A stretch of DNA of 64,000 bases from positions 19,845,611-19,909,610 of the forward strand of contig OZ017801.1 of assembly GCA_963969395.1 (NCBI GenBank), in the 5' to 3' direction. Origin of the DNA: Pseudoscleropodium purum. Taxonomy: Eukaryota; Streptophyta; Bryopsida; Hypnales; Brachytheciaceae. Below, one piece after another: positions 41,265-52,772 of this stretch (positions are counted from its first letter, which is position 1; each line of letters begins with the position of its first letter). Made by a program: the position numbers and the translations under genes. The notes beneath the pieces are model-generated. The model searched no databases. It had not been told where the DNA came from and was given only the letters and a program-made list of their open reading frames with translations.

Positions 41265-41608
41265 AACACATGATCCTGTTGGTGGACTTCGTTTCATGTT
41301 TCCATGCTTGCGGTGGTTGCAGGTTTCAGTAGAGTTCAGGCACCCTGTATGATGTTCGGAATGGGTAAAAACGCGAAGAAGAAAGAAGCCATCAAGCAAG
41401 GGAAAAGGGATGTGGGAGGGGTCCGAAGGAGTCTGCTACAGGATCTGCCCATGTATTATTCACAGACCTCCTTATCATTTATGTTTGGAATTGAGTTGCA
41501 GTATGTATTTGTAGGGTGGTTGCAAGTGCAATCCTCTTTGGTTAGAGGGTTTAGGCTTTAGAACATCACGTACATGGGTCGATGGGTCGAGGGCGTTTCC
41601 TTTATTCC
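41265..41608 (+). other. Unidentified GC-richer insertion inside TTAA copy 2
   Basis: Compared with the sister copy at 43439-43950, about 345 bases interrupt the repeat between CTTAAA and CTACTC.TT.GGCA. The insert has gene-like composition. It contains an acceptor-like GTGGTTGCAG and an 85-codon frame (41304-41561) with a Lys-rich stretch GMGKNAKKKEAIKQGKRD. I do not recognise the protein. It may be a captured gene fragment or a diverged mobile element. Confidence 0.5.
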
Positions 41609-42179
41609 CTACTCTTTCGGCACATATTGTGTTAAAATTTCAAAGAAAATAAATAAAAACTCCATTAATAGTGAGTTGCACCAATTTCTTATGTTGCCGA
41701 AAAACACAGTTTGGGCATTTTAGAGTTAAATAAATTAAGTTCCTTACTAATAGTATTATTCAATTGTTTTCTAGGCACTTGAGTAAACAAGCCTTAAAGC
41801 AGCAAAATTGAGGAAACCAACTACAACTCTGATAGCTTCTACTTCAACTTTAGCCGTAAAGTAAGCTTCCTAGTAAGCTTGAATTGTCAATTAGTCAAAT
41901 AAATTAAGTTTTTAGTTAATATTTGTATTTAATTGTTTGTAGGCATTGGAAGAAAATTTTCAATGGAAAGAACAATACAAAAGGAAGAAAGGAGAAATCT
42001 AGCATTGAAAAAAACAGGAGAAGTACCAAGAAGAAGTACAAGAATTTGAAGCTTATCAACTCAAATTTCTTGATGAAATAAAAAATGTTCAAATAACCAA
42101 AGTCAACTTCAACTTTAGTTGTAAAGTAAGTTTCTTAGTAAACTTAAATTGTCAATTAGTTAAATAAAATAAGTTCCTA

Positions 42180-42369
42180 CACTATAAAAAATTCATGTTT
42201 TAGGTGATAGATTTTAGACGACTTCAAATGTATCAACATATGTTTTAATGTCAACAATAATATCTGTCATAACATGTTGATGTTATGGCAGACATTATTG
42301 TTGACATAAAAACATGAGTTGTTACATTTGATATCACCTAAAATATATTATCTAAAACATGGATTTATG
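42180..42369. mobile_element. CACTA-type foldback MITE, copy 1
   Basis: An almost perfect palindrome with arms of about 90 bp. It begins CACTATAAAAAATTCATGTT and its centre is TCATAACATGTTGATGTTATGG. The right arm ends ATTATCTAAAACATGGATTT, where the CACTA terminus has decayed. The arms could form a long hairpin RNA if transcribed. Confidence 0.75.
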
Positions 42370-42390
42370 CATGAGAAAATCCTACACAAG

Positions 42391-42487
42391 ACCTGTCACG
42401 CCTATGTCTGTGAGACTTGTCAAGCCCATGTCTATGGTACCTGAAAGGCCTATGTTTGTGAGACCCCATTAGGCCCATGTCTATGAC
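42391..42487 (+). repeat. Minisatellite, four 24-bp units
   Basis: Four consecutive units of 24, 24, 24 and 25 bp share AC.TG..A.GCC.ATGT.T.TG. The array sits just right of CACTA copy 1. An 8-residue protein repeat read from the other strand is a by-product. Confidence 0.8.
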
Positions 42488-42849
42488 ACATTGAAGTGTG
42501 AATTTATTCTTACTTGAAAAGACAACTAGTTTTGGTTTGGAATTTTTGGGGGTTTGTGACATCATATTTGTTCGAATTTCTGTAGCTATGTTGCTAGAAA
42601 GTGCAAGTGAACTGTCAATTAGGTAAATAACTTATACTCCTAGTTAATAGTTGTATTCATTTGTTTGTAGATACTAGAGCAAATAAAACCTGAAGCACCA
42701 CCAAGGAGGAAACTAGAGCGAAGAAGCCTAAAAGTGGCAAAATCAAGGATACAAACTACGGCTCTAATAGCTTTAATCTCAACTTTAGTTGTAAGATAAG
42801 TTTTCTAGTGAAGTTGAATTGTCAATTAGTTAAATAAATTAAGTTCCTA

Positions 42850-43041
42850 CATTATAAGAAATTCATGTTTTAGGTGACAAATTTTAAGTGACATTAAATG
42901 TATCAACCTATGTTTTTATGTCAACAATAATGTCTGCCATAACATCTTGACGTTATGGCAGATGTTAATGTTGACATAAAAACACAAGTTATATTTGATG
43001 TCATCTAAAATACATCACCTAAACTATGGATTTTAATAGTG
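42850..43041. mobile_element. CACTA-type foldback MITE, copy 2
   Basis: A second foldback related to 42180-42369, 192 bp long. It begins CATTATAAGAAATTCATGTT, and the reverse complement of its right end begins CACTATTAAAATCCATAGTT. Possible 3-bp target duplication CTA/TTA. Both copies are preceded by the same array sequence AAGTTCCTA. Confidence 0.75.
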
Positions 43042-43438
43042 TTAAGTTTATATTTGTATTTGATTGTTCATAGTCACTAAAGCAAACAAACCTTAAGGTG
43101 GCACTGCCAAGGAAACCACAACAAACAAGCCCAAAAGCGGCAAAATTGAGGAAACCAATTATGGCTCTAATAACTTCAACTTAATTTCAATTGTAAGGAA
43201 AGTTTTCTAATATACTTGAATTGTCAATTAGTTAAACAAATTAAGTTCCTAATTAAAATTTGTATTTAATTGTTGGTAGGCACTAGAGCAAACAAACCTC
43301 AAAGTAGCACCATAGAGGAAACTAGAACAAATAAGTTTGAAAGCATTAAAGCTAAGGAAACCAATTATGGCTTTCATAGGTTCAACTTCAACTTTAGCTA
43401 TAAGGTAAGCTTCCTAGTAAATTTGAATTGTCAATTAA

Positions 43439-43950
43439 TTAACCCCTAAATGAATTTGACTATGTTTTCATCAAAATTGCTTCCAAACTGCTATTTCTAG
43501 TGTATATACTAAATTTTAGAAAAAATCCATTTTTAGTCACATGTAAATATAGAATCTTTTAGCAAGCTTGTTTGAAAAGATGTGCAAAAAATTTCAAAAA
43601 TTTCCACCATGTAGATTGTAAGATATTAGCATTTGAAGTGACAAATTTCCTTTCTTTTTGCCTTGCAAAAATCTAAAGAATTAATCTCAAGTTTTAATTT
43701 CTTAAGAAAATGATTTTTAAAGAAGTATTTTTTTGCTACCTGGATTGCCTGACGAGTAATGAAAGCACATATCATACAAATTTTTTTTAACCATATAATC
43801 AAAAGTTATGAAAATTGTTGGGCCTTAAAGCTACTCCTTGGGCATGTGTTGTGTTAAAATTTAAAAATAAATAAATAAAATTCCATTTGTAGTGAGGTGC
43901 CCCAAATTTTTATATTGCTAAAAAACGCAGCTTAGGCATTTAGGGGTTAA
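43439..43950 (+). mobile_element. TTAA-flanked CCCCTAAA element, copy 3 (512 bp, deleted)
   Basis: Clean termini TTAACCCCTAAATGAATTTG and GCATTTAGGGGTTAA with the standard left and right interiors. The middle of the 918-bp form is missing, so this is an internal deletion derivative. Confidence 0.75.
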
Positions 43951-46001
43951 AGCTACATTCTACTAGAAAAAGAGAAATTTAAAACTAAATCTATTATAAT
44001 AAATGTATATTGATTATACTTGTATTTAATATAAATCTAATGCATTTAAATAAATTATTGAATTTTTATTAGATTTCAATCCTCAATTGACTTCTTCTAC
44101 ACATTCATTAAGCCAATTTTTTACTTTTAGGGTGCTCAAGCCCTTTCACTTCAAAGATGACCATTTGAGTTTATTTTTCCTTTAAATAATTGTAACAATA
44201 TAATATCTATTACTCTATTATAAAAAATATATATACTTATTTTATATCAATGATACAAATATTTAAAAAATTATCAAAGAGTCTAAACAATGAATAAAAT
44301 TTCAATTTAAAGATGTTATAGAACTTGTATATTATTAATTTAAACAAATTAGAATCCTTGGAAGATATCTATTTATTTCATGTACTTATTGTGGCTTGGT
44401 CATGGAAACTAGGCACATGTGCAAAATAATCAAAAAATCAAAATATATAAAACTTTTATACCTACCAATTTTCAAAAATTTCTTCCAACAAATATAATCA
44501 TTTTACATATATACATTTGTGCAATATTTTGAACAAAAGTAGAAACTTGTCAAGCAAAAATTTATAGTAATAAAAACTTGATTAAGTCACAATTGTTAAC
44601 ATTTTCTAGTGTATATCCAAAAAATTCATGAGGTCTTTCAATTAGCCCTTCTACATGATTTCTATTGCATTCAAACCTAACCAATACAAAAATCAAACCA
44701 TGTTTAATTTGTTCTTCATTTGATAAGTGTAACTTTTCATGACAACTAAATAATTTAAAGAATACAAGGATGTTCCATCTTCTGAAAAATGGCCCTGAAA
44801 ATATGAATTTAATAAAAAAAAATCAGTACAATCCATGTTTCAAATTGATTATAAGTAGAATTTTAGATTTGAAATTGATAGAAAAAATTGAAAAAATCTC
44901 TAGTATTTAATGCAAACTTGATTTTAACAGTTTTTTTTACTTTATTTGTTTTGCAATTATGGTAGATATGAATGTAGGGATTCAATCTATAAGACTTGTA
45001 ATTGACAAATTTTACTTGAAAATCAAATCACAAAATCATTCTAAATTGCATTTTTAATACCTCTTTGTATTTTTAAAACTTTCGACTAACCTACATTTGT
45101 TAAGGGGTCTATGTTGTAAATAGGTTTTCAAAAAGAGATTTGTACATCATTTTTTCTATAAATTCGAATTTCCAGTAAATAAAATACTGAAATTCAAATT
45201 GATTTTTGAAAAAAAGAAGTGAAAGCAACCAAAAGGTATAATTTGAGTACACATTGATTGACATAATTGTTGCAAGACTAGAGTTATTTTAAAAGTCATA
45301 CATTGTGTGTTTTTACTTTTATATTTTGAAAGTGTGTGTATAGAATGATTTAATTACACATTTAATTTTTTTTAGAATTATTTCTCATCAACAAAGTCAA
45401 ATCTCCAATGAAATCAATTGTTGATGTCAATCAAGTCACGTATAAAGAGAATTTAAAATTAGAACTTTAAACCTCCTAAAGGTCCTTAACACCTCATATA
45501 TCAAGATTGAATGCTTCTTGGCTAAACTTAATTGTCTCTTTAAAAGCATGCATTTTAATTTAAGGTAAAAAAACTAAAGTCTAAAAACTTTGTTTCTAAA
45601 ATTTAGATTTTTTTTGAAAGAATCCAAAAATTCAACCCAAAATTGCAATATTCAGATCCATAAATTTGAATCCAAATTATACAATATTGTATATTTTTCA
45701 TTGTATTTTTTCCTTCACAAAAGATTTTTTTAGGTGAAAATTACAAATATTGTTTATCATTCAAGTTTTTGGAAGATTAAAAAATTATAGATTAATATAT
45801 ATATATATATATATATATATTTGATAAAAAAATTTAATTACATCTAATATTTCAATAGTCAAAATAATTTTATTTTTCCACCCAAAATATGGAAATATAC
45901 AAATATATTGAAAAGGAATTATTTCATTTACAATTGATATCAAAATATTATCAATCAGTCATGAATCAAAATGAATGTCCTTTGAGAATTATAATTTGAC
46001 T
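43951..46001. other. AT-rich intergenic with (AT)n
   Basis: No gene recognised. An (AT)n microsatellite occupies about 45794-45821. Confidence 0.5.
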
Positions 46002-46917
46002 TTAACCCCTACAGAACCAAAGCCTTTTTTTTGCCAAAAAACACTCAAAACTGCCATTTCTATAGCATAAAGTAAAAAAAAATTCGAAATTGTTTTTTTT
46101 TCACATCAAACCATATTATCTCACACCTAATTAGAATGAAAATTTGTGAAAAAATTTCAGAATTTTTGACCACATAGATTGCAAGATATCTGCATTTAAA
46201 GTAGAAAAAACAAGTTTCTCAACACATTGTGGGACTAGATTTTTTGACTCTAAACATTTTTAACTTCAATTTTTTGCACTATAGATTTTTGAGCTTTAAA
46301 TCTTTATAATATAGAATTGAGTTGAGAGTCTAGGGGAAAAAATGATGATTCAAAAAAAATTAATTTTTTTTCTTAAAAAAATTGTTAAGTAGAAGTAGGT
46401 ATGAGATAGAAGGAAAATCTAAATTATTAATATCTCTAAAATGGAATTCAAATGTACTAATTTCAATTGTGAGACTGTTCTAGCAAGCAAGATAAACCAT
46501 GTGGAGTTATTTTTTTGGATAAATTGTAAAAAATTGCATTTAGAAATGAATCCAACAAGTTATTTTTTCAAAACGATGCTCTAATTGCTTGAAAGATAAG
46601 ATTGTCCATAAGTTTCTCATAAAAAACCCCAATGTAATGAATCAAAGCTTTCCATGTACACAAAAATATAATCTATAAGGAAAAAAATTTTAAATTTATA
46701 GATTTTTTGTTGTTGTTCCTCATCCCCTGTTTTGAGCTTATTTGGGCATAACTTTTGTTCCCGGGAACCGATTGAAAAAAAATTATGTTTCCTTGAAGCT
46801 AATCAATTTTTCTATCTTCAAAAAAGTTTAAAAAAATTAGGAAATAATTTCAGCCCGTAGGTACCTGCCCAAAATCCCATTTGTCCCCCAAAGAGACAAT
46901 GGTCCTCTAGGGGTTAA
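46002..46917 (+). mobile_element. TTAA-flanked CCCCTAAA element, copy 4 (916 bp)
   Basis: Bounded by TTAACCCCTACAG and CTCTAGGGGTTAA. The family architecture is kept (ACACTCAAAACTGCCATTTC, ACATAGATTGCAAGATATCT), but the sequence is considerably diverged from copies 1-3, so it represents an older subfamily. Confidence 0.7.
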
Positions 46918-49101
46918 AATCATCTCTAAGCATATAATTTTGATGGAAAAAAGTATCAAATTATTCTTCATTGATACTTGTACCTAGTGAAGAAATTTCA
47001 AATTAACCAAAAAAATAATAATAAATTAATATAAAAAATTGATTTGAAGGTTTAAGTTGGCAAATGTGCAATTATTCTACAAAGGAATTAATATATGTTA
47101 TTAAGATTTAGAATACACAAGCATTTAGAACATGAAATTATAAACATGAGGGGAGAAAATAAGGCCATGCCCTCGCTTGGTGCCTAAGTTGGTGCCAATA
47201 TGACCCAAATATTTCACTCATTCAATTGTCTTTGCACTTTTGAATTTGGGTGTGAACTATTTCGCTTTGTATATATATAATTATCATTAAAAAGATGTTT
47301 TATAGAATACTCAAAAGTGGAAAACACCACATTTTAAGGGTAGTACATAAAATTTCAAAGCAATTGAAACGCTACATTGATCCTATGCAACTTTTCCAAA
47401 ATCTTAGGATACATATGTTTGCATATACTAATAAAATAGGTGTTTTGGAGTACCAAGCTACAATGCAAGGGTATTATTTCAAAAAACAAATGTTTGGGCA
47501 ATAAGCATTCCAAGGATGTAGTTATAAAAGCAATCCATATAGACTTTGAAACCTTGGCCTTTTTTGTTGCCCTTGTATTGTAGATTGGTGTTGTATAACA
47601 TCCTTTCTAATAAGGTATGAAACCCTATTTGTACCAAGTAACTATTTGGGCCACTTCATGATCATTATATATCAATATTGTACATTGAAAACTTTCCAAT
47701 GTATATTACTAATACGTAGTGGTGCAAATAAGATGGCTTTTGAATTGTAGGGCAAATAGGGTCTCCTACCTTGGTGATATTCAGTAAACAATCCAAACCA
47801 AAATTTTTCTACTAAGGTGGACATTTCTAAATACACCATTTATCCAAAACCACCATCATCACTCAATGCACATCTCCAAAATCAATTTGTACCTACATAG
47901 AAGAAATGATTATAGATTCTCTATCCAAAAGAAACTTTGACCCTTTCTAACTTTTGGATACAGTATCCAAATGTAGCATTCTTTGGTGCGTCGGAACCCC
48001 CTTTCACTTGCCAATAAGAAAATTCAAAAAATTGACTAGTATAATAGGGATAAGTAACTAGGCACAATAGCAAAAAGTGGCGGTATTGGGGTGTATCTAC
48101 CTTACTCTATAAAAGACATCGCGGTTGTTTTTTGCTCCATGAATGACAAAGAATCCTTCTATATAGGACAAAAGTGCAACTATTCATCCTCTAAATTTTG
48201 TGTGGAAAGGGGATGTCTTGTATTAGAGTTTGACTTCCAATGAGATTCACATTATATTTGGAAAGATCCAATGGCTATAGAAGCAGCTAGTTCAAGCTTA
48301 GCCGGTGGAATTGGAAAAAGAAAGTTGCAATTTTAAAACATCAATAAAAAAAACCAATGAAAAAATGTATAATTTTTTTAATTTTGAGTAAAATTAGTGA
48401 GAAAACAAGTGGAATCCATACTTGAAAAAAAAGTTCAATTTAGGAGTTGAAGAAAAATAGAGTGTAAAACTTGAAAAACTTCCCCAACATTGACACCGTA
48501 GCAAATGATTTCTATGGTCACCAATCCATCCTTTAAAGACTAAAAGTTTCTATTAAGTATGATTCATGCACAAAATCATCATATCTTCATAGTTCAAATC
48601 CAATCATATTCTTCTGCCTTCCTAAGCAATGTTTCCAAATATTGTGCTTGAAAAAACAAATTTAACTCCAAAAAGAATTCCTTTCAAATGGTAGGGTCCA
48701 ACAAATGGCAAGCTCCAATAAATTAGGCAACATGTTTACCCCCTAAAGCCCTAAACTTCATTTTTTTTTGGTATCATAGCAATTTAAGGCAACTAACTAT
48801 GAATGGACTTTTCATTTTTTTTCTTAAAATTTTTCACACAACATGTCTCCAAGAAATAGATGTAAAACCCGATGATTTTCATAACTTTTGACTACATGGT
48901 TAAAAAGTTATTGCATGATGTGTCACTTTCTTGGCTCTACGGGCATCTTGAGCGGCTCAAAAAAATTCTTAAAAGATCACTTTTTTTTAAGGAAATAAAA
49001 TTTTGAAATCAGCCCAGGTTCCAACAAATTGGGCAACATGTTGAAGTTTCTAAATAGCAGAAGATTGAATGAGTGGACACAAGCCATGCAGACATGCTAA
49101 A
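46918..49101. other. AT-rich intergenic, no gene seen
   Basis: A 69-codon frame at 47295-47504 has no recognisable family content. Sequence resembling the TTAA family interior recurs at about 48740-48960 without clear ends. Confidence 0.5.
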
Positions 49102-49586
49102 ATAAAATGGCTAGGGAGGATTGACCCCGGTATTGCCCTGTCAAAAGATAAATGTAAAAATTGTCCCGTGTTTTGTGCCTCTTACATTTTGCATTTCAAG
49201 ACATCATCTCCCTAATTTGGGGAACTTTGATTGCAAATATAAATTCAGAATTTGCAAATTTGATCATATGTGGCAAATAAAAAAAAACTTCAGTGTCCTT
49301 TCTACAAGGATAAAACATGGGGGCAATACAAAGGTCAATCCAGCCAGGGAGGATTGCCCCCTCTATTGTCCTGCCAAAGGGTAAAATGTCAAAAATTATC
49401 CCCTATTTTGTGCCAATTAAATTTCGAATTTCATCACGTCCCTTGGCTAATTTGGGGGTCTTTGATTGCAAATACCAATTCAGAATTTGCAAATTTTATT
49501 GTATGTGGCAAATGAAAAATTCAAGTGTTTTTCTACAAGAGTAAAAAACACAGGGCAATAGAGGGGTCAATCCTCCTCCATTTTAT
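49102..49586. mobile_element. Inverted-end element built of two direct repeats
   Basis: The left end reads ATAAAATGGCTAGGGAGGAT, continuing TGACCCCGGTATTGCCCTG. The reverse complement of the right end reads ATAAAATGGAGGAGGATTGA, continuing CCCCTCTATTGCCCTG. The 485-bp element consists of two direct copies of about 230 bp that share TTTGATTGCAAATA.(A)AATTCAGAA and TATGTGGCAAAT. At the central junction (about 49318-49375) an outgoing and an incoming end lie back to back. No family was assigned. Confidence 0.65.
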
Positions 49587-50329
49587 AAAAAAAAAAGAAG
49601 AAAAGGCATTGGTCATCCCACCACCATAAGCCTAAGCCAAGCTCAGTTCAGTTCCTTTGTGTGTTTGGGTTGGTGACGCATTGATTGTAGCTCCCATAAG
49701 AAATACAGTATGTGATCATTTGATGGGTCTTCCCCATAACTTTAAACATAATTCAAAAAGTTTTCAAGCCCTAGAAGCATGTTATTTGAATTTTCTTTGG
49801 ACAAAATAAGGTATGGGTATGGTATGGCTCTCCCCTGGAATTGGTCAAAGAGGTCTATTTGTTTATTTTGACTTCATTTAAAACACGTACAACTTGTGTC
49901 ATGTGATTGTGACATCACACTCACCGGTTGGGCTTCTAGAGATGTTAACTTAAATACTTGCATGCACACACAAAAATAATCTTGGAAAGGTCCAGCAGGC
50001 AGTCTAAGCTTGAAGCAGAGAGGTGGTTGGAGCAACAGCAACATTCATTCGATGGAAATGGGATGAAAAAGGCTCCGCTGATAGCAATTGTTGGAAAAAA
50101 AATAAAAAATAACACTAAATAATTTAGTGACAAACTATGCACTCAAATTTCAATTCTAGTTTTGTTTCCATTTTAAAATTTCACTTAACTCACTCCCCTC
50201 ACCCCATTTCATTTTTTTTTTTAATTTACCCTCCGACCCCTTCCACCCCTTTGTAATTTCTATGTAGAGGTAAGATTGACAATAGAATATATTCCGTATC
50301 CCTTAATCATATATATGTATGTATGTATG

Positions 50330-50400
<71 letters not shown>

Positions 50401-50922
50401 GGTCAACAATATCAAGGGGAGGATTAAAAAAAATCAATGGTTGCCAAATTTTCAAGCCAAGGAGAGGAAAAAAAAATAGAGGAGTAAGAGTATGCAACCT
50501 CTTTTTAGTGTGTAGTCTTAGACTGGCTAATTTTTGACTAGCCAAGATCTATTATTTGATTGAAGTGCTTTTAAAATAAAGAGATGTTGGATTGTTCTAG
50601 ATTGGTATCCTTCAACAATGGAATTATTTAGATTTGATAAAATTGGATTAATATTGTTTTTTTTTGTGACAATCCAAATTTTATGATAATTGCAAATGTC
50701 GTGATTCCTACTAATGAGAGATTACATTCTACTAGATGGCAACATGACCTCTTGACCTAGTGATCTTTGTGATTGAACTGTGGCCCTCAATCCTACAACA
50801 ATTCCATCAGTGAGGCAATTGAAACAATTGCATTGGATGAAATAATTGGATGATATTTCATTGTGATGAAAATGTGATGGATTTGGTGACAAGAATTGTG
50901 GGAAGGTTGTAATATGGCATAC
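49587..50922. other. AT-rich intergenic with ATGT/AT microsatellite
   Basis: No gene recognised. A compound microsatellite of ATGT units followed by about 30 AT units fills 50310-50396; reading it as coding gives only Tyr-Ile repeats. Confidence 0.6.
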
Positions 50923-51415
50923 TTAAACCCTAGAGATTTTAGACTTTGTTTTCACCAAAAATGCTCCAAAACTACTATTTCTAGCAGAAAAACATATTTT
51001 AGAAAGAAAAAAAAAATTGGCACATGTAACTATAGGATCTTGTAGTGCAGTAGTTCGAGAAAATGTGGAATAAACTTTAAAAATTTCCATTGTATAGATT
51101 GCAACATAGTAGTATTTGAATAGACAAAAATCCTTTTCTTGGCCTTGTGAAAAAACAAGGGAGTTGCACTTTACAAGGTTACATAATTTGTATGAAAAGA
51201 TGCCCAAAATGGTGGTGCTTCTTTAGATTCCTTCTTTAAGGCAAGTTGGCTACTTGCTTGAAAAAATTCAAATCATTTGGAATTGTATAACATATAAGAA
51301 AAAAATAGTAAGCAGAAACTAGTAGAGAATGATTCAAAATATCAAATGTTAAGGATTTAGTTAGGGAATTGAAAATGCCAATTCTAGTGGTTGTAATGTT
51401 GTGACAAACAATTTA
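50923..51415 (+). mobile_element. TTAA-flanked CCCCTAAA element, 5' truncated-type copy
   Basis: The left end TTAAACCCTAGAGATTTTAG is followed by GTTTTCACCAAAAATGCTCC and the family interior as far as GGTTGTAATGTTGTGACAAA. The right half is missing. Confidence 0.65.
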
Positions 51416-52140
51416 AATCCTATGATCACAAAGAGTTTATTTTATAAATGTTTCTTTATAAATATCTAATTATTACATTAAGGATATTAAATAAAAAAAT
51501 ACTTCTATTATTTTAAAACTTTGTTAAAATTGTATTTATTTTTAAATTGCAAACTCAAAAATTAATCAATCTCATTCTTTCACTATTTGTTTTATTAGAG
51601 TCATGAAAGTTTATTGAAATATGTAATTTGTAAGTGGGTGTAATATTTAAGTGTTGTTTGGTCTTCTTGAGGAATTTTATATGACAATTTTATACATATA
51701 GTATGTACATAACTAGTTCAAGTACATTTAAAGATTATTTAAATAATCAAGATATTATTATTTTAGGTTACCTTTTTTTATATCATAGTCATAGTGAAGT
51801 AGTTACTAATGGCAGTGTTTTTCTAATATTGTTTTCTAATTTTTCCTTTAAAAAAGATTAATGAGAGGACCTACAAACTTATTAGTTAGCAAGAGTATGA
51901 AAAACTAAAAATTAGACTCAAAAAATAAATTTACAAGGAATACAATTTCTTAATTCAAAGATTGATGAAGTTCTTACTATTATTTTTGGACCTAAATATG
52001 TGCAATTCCTATGGATTAGAAAATGTTGTAAAATAAATTTCATTACGAGTTTATTTTTTTCTAAAATACAAAATATTTCTTCAAAATATGCAAATTTATC
52101 TTAAGAAATTAAAATTTCACTATCTACTACATATGTTTTG

Positions 52141-52217
<77 letters not shown>

Positions 52218-52656
52218 TATTATTATTATTATTATTATTAGAAACATTAATTGTAGGTGATTTAGCAATAAAGTGGTTTTATAACTATACATTATCAAAA
52301 ACTATTCAAAAATTATGATTTCCACTGCAAAATAAATAAAAAATTATGGAGAAAAAATATTTTCATATCCAATCATAAGATCTTGTAAAAATATGAAATT
52401 GTGTGGAATTTTTTCATACAAACATTAACTACATAGGTTGCAAGATATTGGTGTGTAATGTAAAAAGAAATATTTGATGGCACCTTTTCATACTAGGTTA
52501 AAAGACCTTGAATCCCCTTAACTTGAAATTATTATATTATTTATAGAAAGCTTCATTGCTCTTCATGCTACTAGTGACTTGTAATTGAAGCTTTTTGAGC
52601 CATATTTCTAAGTTGAGAGACCTTGGTGATGGATTTTTTCATACATCTATTGAAGC
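51416..52656. other. AT-rich intergenic with palindromic (AAT)n(ATT)n
   Basis: No gene recognised. At 52145-52241 about two dozen AAT units switch to about eight ATT units, making a perfect foldback microsatellite. Interior sequence of the TTAA family recurs at about 52280-52480 in decayed form. Confidence 0.6.
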
Positions 52657-52772
52657 CCACACTACTAGAAAATTCAATTTTTTTTGTTGTTTTGATTGCA
52701 TTGATCCAAGTTAATTTCCTATTGATTTTGACAAAAAAAGAATTGAAAAAATCAAATTTTCTAGTAGTGTGG
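52657..52772. mobile_element. Small CACTA-type MITE
   Basis: CCACACTACTAGAAAATT at the left is matched by AATTTTCTAGTAGTGTGG at the right, an 18-bp perfect terminal inverted repeat around an 80-bp AT-rich core. The CACTAC-type termini place it with CACTA MITEs. Confidence 0.75.

Larger units (their letters stand above)
40233..41729 (+). mobile_element. TTAA-flanked CCCCTAAA element, copy 2 (interrupted)
   Basis: Starts TTAACCCCTAAATGAATTTG and ends AAACACAGTTTGGGCATTTT AGAGTTAA. It is interrupted twice: by the hAT MITE at 40799-40994 with its 8-bp duplication, and by a GC-richer segment at about 41265-41608. Removing both leaves about 949 bp, close to the 916-920 bp of the intact copies. Confidence 0.75.
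41735..43438 (+). repeat. Tandem array of five exon-like units
   Basis: Five diverged units each hold a segment bounded by an acceptor-like TTGT(T)TGTAG and a donor-like AAG/GTAAGC: 41775-41860, 41943-42125, 42671-42795, 43074-43197 and 43280-43404. Several share a frame reading roughly ANKP.S, then KEET, then KSGKIEETNYGSNSFNFNF. Copy 5 is open throughout its 41 codons; copies 1, 3 and 4 have TGA or TAA stops. Two donors are mutated, to ATAAG (copy 3) and GAAAG (copy 4). Unit lengths are not multiples of three, so successive splicing would not keep this frame. A coding origin is therefore an inference. Between units runs the constant TTGAATTGTCAATTAGTTAA. Confidence 0.55.

Noticed and set aside
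47295..47504. 69-codon frame in AT-rich DNA
   Set aside because: No recognisable family, no splice-flanked neighbours, and composition equals the surroundings.
50276..50545. Tyr-Ile repeat proteins on both strands
   Set aside because: Direct translation of an (AT)n microsatellite.
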